This document shows positions 58,621 through 64,000 of a stretch of DNA of 64,000 nt, one piece after another (position 1 is the first letter of the stretch; each line of letters starts with the position of its first letter). The position numbers and the translations under genes are program-made. Source of the DNA: Trichopria drosophilae (taxonomy: Eukaryota; Arthropoda; Insecta; Hymenoptera; Diapriidae); assembly GCA_030407085.1 (NCBI GenBank), contig CM059582.1, forward strand, positions 27,231,001-27,295,000, read 5' to 3'. The notes below the pieces were generated by a model. That model made no database searches. It worked only from the letters and a program-made list of their open reading frames with translations, and was not told the origin of the DNA.

Positions 58621-58859
58621 GAGTCCCGATATATTTACCTGCTCGGTTCCTCGTCTTCCCCCGTCTCGTTATATTTACCAAAAGAAGGGGATCTTCGATT
58701 CTCCCACTCCTCACAGTCGCATTATGTTTGTGACGTCACAAACAGTAGACCCTTCCTGAGGGCCCAGCCCGCAAGATGGGGGAAATTGTGAGCGGCGACA
58801 GGTAAATATAACGAGACGAAACCGGGAAAATATGCGGGGACGTAAATATAGTGAGACTC
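58621..58859. mobile_element. Foldback element with a 20-bp perfect palindrome at its centre
   Basis: Arms at 58,621-58,679 and 58,801-58,859 are inverted copies; the inner 'tctcgttatatttacc' matches exactly and the outer 'gagtcccgatatatttac' matches 'gagtctcactatatttac'. Near the midpoint lies TGTTTGTGACGTCACAAACA (58,725-58,744), a perfect palindrome holding the CRE core TGACGTCA. The element is GC-richer than its surroundings and has no transposase. Confidence 0.8.
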
Positions 58860-59080
58860 AATTATACCCAATTAATACTGAATTTGGTCCGCCATATTGA
58901 ATCCGCCATTTTGTATGTTCAATATCTGAGCCTGGATTTGTGATCATCGGCCCTAAAAACCCCCGAGTACCCAGTTTCAGCTTGATCAAGTAACTTTTTC
59001 TGAATTTGGTCCGCCAGAAAACCCCTGAGTAACCAGTTTCAGCTGTTTTTGGCGAAGAGAAAAATGTATGCTTCAATGGG
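58860..59080. repeat. 'tccgccat' dispersed repeat with an internal direct repeat
   Basis: 'ctgaatttggtccgcca' occurs at about 58,878 and 59,000, and 'aacccc.gagta.ccagtttcag' twice as well, giving two diverged units of about 120 bp. The 72-codon minus frame is a translation of it. Confidence 0.6.
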
Positions 59081-59652
59081 TTAAATATGACTAATTTGAA
59101 GTGAAATATTCAATGATTTACAGTGCAATTGTTTATTCTTTTATTGTGGCAGGAATTTATAAAAAGTGCATCAATCTATTATCTGATTCAATCAGGAATT
59201 ATTTTCTAATTTGCAGCTGTAAGATCTGGGATATCTGAAAAAACCTGAGAAATCAGTCCACCTAGATACGTGTAAAGTTCACATTTGATCGAAAACAGAT
59301 ATTCTCATCATCTTAAATCAATCAATTTAAACAAAATAATAATAATTCTTCATTCTCATCAAAATTTCATAGTGCACAAAAATGATAAAAATAGAACATT
59401 TTTTTATTCAATAGTACGGATTCGATCATCTTAATAAAATTCCAGTGAGCTTTTAAGTCATCCAACTACATTCATGGATAGCTTCAAAACCAAGTCTTAA
59501 TTTAATCAAGAATGGACGATTTCATAACGTAAAATTAATCCAATTAAATAAAATTATATCACTAAATTTAGTCAAGACTAGATCATTTTTTAATCAAAAA
59601 GGAGTTCAAATTCAATCTATTTTAAAATTCCTTTGGTTTACCATGTAATCTA
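59081..59652. other. AT-rich DNA, nothing recognised
   Basis: No feature supported. Confidence 0.4.
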
Positions 59653-60044
59653 AAGGGGTGCTCCTCAAAAACCCGACAAATCACAATACAGACACTTCAA
59701 AATCCCAAGATTCAAAAAACAGACATTTAAAAAAATAGACATTCAAAAACCCGACATTTCACTACATAAAAAAAAATGATCTCGGGTCGACGTTTTTGAT
59801 GTCTCACTGGAAGGTAATTTCAAGATCAAAATTGTTTGACCAGATAAAATTGGTAGGTCACTTGAAGGTCAAATGAAATTGACCCCCGGATTATTTATTA
59901 TTTACTTTTAGAATTCAAACATTAATTATATTTTCAGAATATGTACATTTTAAAATATCTGGTTTTTTAAACGTCAGGTTTTTGAATGACGGGTTTTTGA
60001 AGTACCTGTTTTGTGATTTGTCGGATGTTTGAAGAGCACCCTCC
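59653..60044. mobile_element. CCCGAC-module foldback element (about 390 bp)
   Basis: Left end 'aggggtgctcctcaaaaacc' and inverted right end 'gagggtgctcttcaaacatc' pair, as do 'cgacaaatcacaa.acag' and 'cacttcaaaa.ccc'. Each arm is made of short modules ('ccgacatttcaaaaa', 'agacattcaaaaac'), the same design as the 45.4-kb composite but with a different module and terminus. The centre holds 'aggtcacttgaaggtcaaat'. Noncoding. Confidence 0.75.
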
Positions 60045-60293
60045 AAAAGTGGCCGTCGTTTCAAAAAGAATATGAAATTAAAATCAATTCCGGATCCAAT
60101 CGTTTCCAATCAATTATGGAATTAAATTCGATCAAGTTGTTTAGTCAGGTAGAAATATATTAAGAACTAGCTTAGTAGTACTGGAATGCATAGCCGGAGG
60201 TATTGAATACAAATTATGTAATTCAAAATTTCATGTTGTTTTAAATTATATTTTAATATAGTTTTTTTTCTATGTCTATAAAATTAATAATAC
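60045..60293. other. Spacer, nothing recognised
   Basis: AT-rich. Confidence 0.4.
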
Positions 60294-60579
60294 TTAACAT
60301 AGAATAGAACTGAGTACTTTAGAAACAGAATTGCGTAACCTCAGATTGAAAAGAATATAGACCGGAAAAAGTGTAGCAAGGAAAACATACAATTGTAAAG
60401 CAAGAAGTACGAAGTAGCTATCAATAAGTGTTTCAGAGTGAGTTACGAATTCACATTCATTACCCGTCCAACTCATTGTACATGTAGTAAATAACAACAA
60501 AGTAACGAATAAAGAAACCCAATGAATGGTCATCAAACAAATTACTCGTGTCAACTGTAACGATTGAAAGTTTATCTTT
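60294..60579 (-). CDS. Possible exon of a multi-pass membrane protein, chemoreceptor-like
   Basis: On the minus strand an acceptor (tatattgatttcag, ending at 60,580) is followed by 94 open codons to TAA at 60,294-60,296. The translation has two hydrophobic spans, about residues 23-42 (HWVSLFVTLLLFTTC) and about 59-83 (FVLLALQLYVFLATLFPVY), separated by a short loop with Cys and acidic residues and closed by a basic end (LRLRNSVSKVLSSI). That topology suits an insect gustatory/odorant receptor or another polytopic protein, but no family motif is present. A second acceptor (cgttacag) 25 nt inside is possible. No partner exons were found. Confidence 0.33.
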
Positions 60580-60594
60580 CTGAAATCAATATAT

Positions 60595-63500
60595 TTTTAT
60601 AAAGAATCTAAAATTATTCGTACAAATCGTGTTATTTTATATAATAATATCAAGTTTTGTGACTCTTATGAGCATAATTTAACTTTTTAACGAAACATTA
60701 TTGTAATTTAATAATTTCCCTTCTTACTTTATAAGATATGAGTTAAATTTCTATTATAAAAGATAATAAATAAAGAAATGACATTTCAGGAATCAATGGG
60801 TTAAATGGACGAGAAAATAGAATAAAACAAACATATTAATTGACGTCTTAAAACATTCTCATTCAGTTTTTATAATAGTTACTTTTAGTTATTATCGGAC
60901 GTTGAAAAACATTTTCATAACTGTTGATACTAATATTTGTGACTTATTTACTTCGTAACGGATTTAGAACTCTCTCAAGACTATGCGCAGGCCAAAGTTT
61001 GATGTCCAATTCAGGTTGAAGCTTCTTTGTCTGACGATTAATAAATTTTGGATCAGATTAAAGTTTGTTGGAATTTAAGTTATTGCCATTCCCGATAAGA
61101 ATATTCGTCAGAATTTACTAGAAAATTTCCTTATCAACCTAAATTAGTTTCAAAATAATGGCGTAACTATTTTTCCTTAAAAATTTAAAAGTTTATTATA
61201 CAAAAATCGGTCAGCAATAATATCCTGTAAAATTTTCTTTATCAGAAAATAGATTTTCTCTTGATGAAAAGTCAGTTTTTTCTAATGAATTATGTTTCGG
61301 GAATAAGTAATTGTATATGCAAATGAAGTATTATAATTGAAATAATTAGAAACAGGGAATAATAAAATATTTCTATTAATAAAGTAATTTAAAATACATT
61401 AGAATGAAAGAAACGTTTAATAACAATATATTGTAAAAATACTGCGAAAATAATTATCCAACATATTTCGTTATTTTTAAAAAATGTTTAACACACTGAA
61501 GAGAATTAAAGGTGATTACAGTCAATGTGATTATATTCAAGCTTAAGCAACTGTAAAGGCTTTAAAATATGTTCTATCCAGATTAGTATTTAAAAATCAT
61601 TTAAACTTCATAAGTACAGATTAAAATAATAAATATTGTATTTATTCATTTAAAACGAGGAATTTTGAAGGAAATAATTAAATATCTAGAAAATTATAAT
61701 TCACCGTTTTTTAATTTAAATCGCTCAATTCTGTCGGATTTTTAATTGATCCCTATATTATCGTCGTAATTTCAATAAATCTTAAAAATAAATTGAAAAG
61801 GAGCATAGAAATGAATGAAATATCAAATTATTCTCTTCAACTTAACTAAATGATACGTATGAACATATTTCCTTGAATAAACGTTATTGAGTAATTATTT
61901 ACACTTATCTACAGAAAAGGTGTTGAGATTTTTCTGCTTCGCAAATATCTGCATTCATGAAATCCGCACGTGTAGATGCATGAGTTATTCGTATTAAATA
62001 TACAAATCGAACCGACCACGTTATATGAATACTCGATGGATTATCATTCTACAACGGAAGCACTCTAAGGTATTACATAATAAAAGCACAAAACGTATAG
62101 TGTATGTCAAATACATCTGTCACGATTTGTTACCCTTTCGTTCGAAAAATCTCATACTAGAAGGATTTGTGAATATTCATTTTCCCGTTTAAAGGGTTAG
62201 GGAAAATATGTGAAATATCAATCAATTGCAAACTCTCTATGTAAAAAAATCCATATATTTCGTGCCTCTTAAATAGACTACACATACCAATAAAATCGTT
62301 TGCATGTAAAACAGAAAAAACATTTTGTCAAAATACGTATGACCGAGTATTAAAAGGAAGTAGAATAAGCTTTTGTAATTCCCAGTACGTGACTGAATAT
62401 GTTGGATGAATAAATGAAACAAAAAGTATTAGTTTATTTTTAACAATAAATAATTTTAAAACAAGAATAAAATAATTTCATGAATTTAACCAAAAATACG
62501 TTCCAAATTAAATTTTGAACTTGCATTTTCTTCTGAAATCGGATATGGTATCTTGAAGAAAATGATTTCGCATTTTATTTCCAATAAAAATTTATTTTAT
62601 TGAATATGAGTTTTGCAAAAACGCAATCCACTGTATTCACCTACGTTGAGGTTAACAAAACTACGACATTAACATAATTTTTATACTAGTCCCTTTTAAA
62701 GTATTTCTAGCTCCTGCTTACGAATATGACGATAAAAATTGTCAGCCAGATAAATTGAAACCGTCAAGTGTAAAAAACAATTTTCCAGTTTTTAGCATTT
62801 TAAAAAAATTAAGTTATAATCACATCAAGCTTAAACAAATTCAAAATATATTTAGAAGAAATTTTTGTAGGGTAACAAAGAAACTGAACGAAATACTTTC
62901 AGGGTATCGTTAAAACCTAATCAAATTTAGGCTTCTGATATTAAGTGAAAGTGAATATTCTAAAAAATCGTTTTCATACTACTCTGATTTTTAACAAAAT
63001 ATAAAATTCGCAGTCCAAAATTTATTGCACTATTAATTTCAAACTACAACCTAATCCATGTTTAAATATTTTATTAATTTAATGGAAGCTTTAGAGTATT
63101 ATAGTACTATCAGGACACCAGTGATACAGAAATACGTGGCTGTTTTTGTTTCTGACGTATTCAAAAGAAATAAAAACAGATAATCCTTTGTCAGGATTAG
63201 GTTGAAATGCGCTCTCTTCATGGTTTTTTACGGCTTAAGTGAATGGATGCAACGAATCCAAACTGTCTTTATATTTTAATAAGAACCATTTGGCAGACAC
63301 ATATATGATATCTCAAGAAATTAATGACATTTAAAGATTTGTTATTCATGATTGAATTTGAAAACTTGAATGTCATTCTTAATTTGCAATAATGTCCTGG
63401 AATATATCGTCTATTTTCTCAATAAAAAGGAGAAATGTATACTTTCAAAAACTATTGCAGTATTTTTGAAAGAAGTTTTTTGCGCAATCTGATACGAGTG

Positions 63501-63950
63501 ATTCTCCAAAATGTTTGTGTTACTACTGGATATATGTTTTTGATTTTGCAATAAGATTCCTTACTACCGGTAGTTCTATGCAGTAATTATTTCTATATAC
63601 TACCATGTATTCATCATAAGTTTCCCTTACACCTTTAATTCAATCTTAAGTTTATTGATAAATTATTATTCAATTCATCCAGAACCGGTAATGTCGGAAA
63701 CCTATTTCTCAATCTAGGCTATTTTTTGTGGTCGTGCGCTATTCATATATAGGCAAATCCACAGAACTTTTAACTTTTTTTTGCTAGCACACATTTAAAA
63801 TCAACCTAAGTCCATTCCAAAAATGTAAAATGTAGAAAAAAACGGAACGTTACGAATTTTAAAGAATGTTCCAGCGATAAAATTATATATTCGAACCAAA
63901 CATATTCCTTCACGCAGAAAACAGTTGAAATTTGTTACTCGGGCTATTTG
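60595..63950. other. Long AT-rich stretch without recognised features
   Basis: Only one ORF above 60 codons (62,237-62,422, minus, hydrophobic/aromatic, no domain). No inverted repeat or RNA gene was seen. Probably intron or intergenic DNA. Confidence 0.45.
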
Positions 63951-64000
63951 CAGTTACTGATCACGAATCCGTCAACAAATATGGCAGACTGAATTTGTAA
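63951..64000. repeat. Edge of an 'atggcaga' dispersed repeat
   Basis: 'actgatcacgaatccgtcaa' followed by 'atatggcagactgaattt' matches the repeat class seen at 57.05 and 58.89 kb; cut by the window end. Confidence 0.4.

Overview
The window reads as AT-rich nuclear DNA of an arthropod, most likely an insect. The pointers are two degenerate non-LTR retrotransposon fragments, many short TA-flanked inverted-repeat elements, a piggyBac-type TTAA-flanked element, an interstitial patch of degenerate CCTAA/TTAGG telomere-type repeat, and short introns in the few plausible gene models. There is no bacterial signature: no operons, no ribosome binding sites, no long tightly packed ORFs. I cannot name the order or species. 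No tRNA, rRNA or recognisable microRNA was found by eye.

The region is gene-poor and probably intergenic or inside very large introns. Only one long ORF (about 31.85-33.11 kb) is confidently coding, and it belongs to a 5'-truncated non-LTR element inserted with an exact 13-bp target-site duplication and a (TAC)8 tail. A second, older non-LTR 3' end (RNase H end, zinc knuckle, ATACAA tail) lies at 10.2-10.9 kb. The best host-gene candidate is a small three-exon gene at 52.39-52.84 kb (+) whose exons join in frame and end near AATAAA. Weaker exon candidates are at 33.65, 35.59, 50.80/50.94 (+) and at 24.70 and 60.29 kb (-). CpG-richer islands at 20.4-20.9, 42.3-43.0 and 48.6-49.1 kb could be promoters or conserved regulatory DNA.

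The dominant feature is foldback DNA. At least nineteen inverted-repeat elements lie in 64 kb: 1.8, 5.0-5.8, 6.4-6.8, 7.7, 11.5-12.6, 21.5-22.3, 22.3-22.9, 24.3, 30.9-31.6, 35.7-35.9, 37.7-39.2, 40.8-42.0, 44.5-44.9, 45.4-46.5, 48.0, 49.3, 58.1-58.5, 58.6-58.9 and 59.7-60.0 kb. Several share a TA-CACT...AGTG-TA end with unrelated interiors. One (40.8-42.0 kb) carries a satellite-like array of exactly 80-bp units.

The most unusual item is a 1,033-bp composite insertion at 45,433-46,465. It is built from dozens of 14-17-nt modules of the type 'accgacagtcaaaa', arranged as opposed arms. An uninterrupted paralogue of its flanks lies only 0.7 kb downstream, so both the insertion boundaries and an 8-bp near-identical target duplication can be read directly. 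Related short copies occur at 7.7 kb, and a sister family at 59.7 and 11.3 kb. All repeat calls come from reading by eye; no alignment program or database was used.
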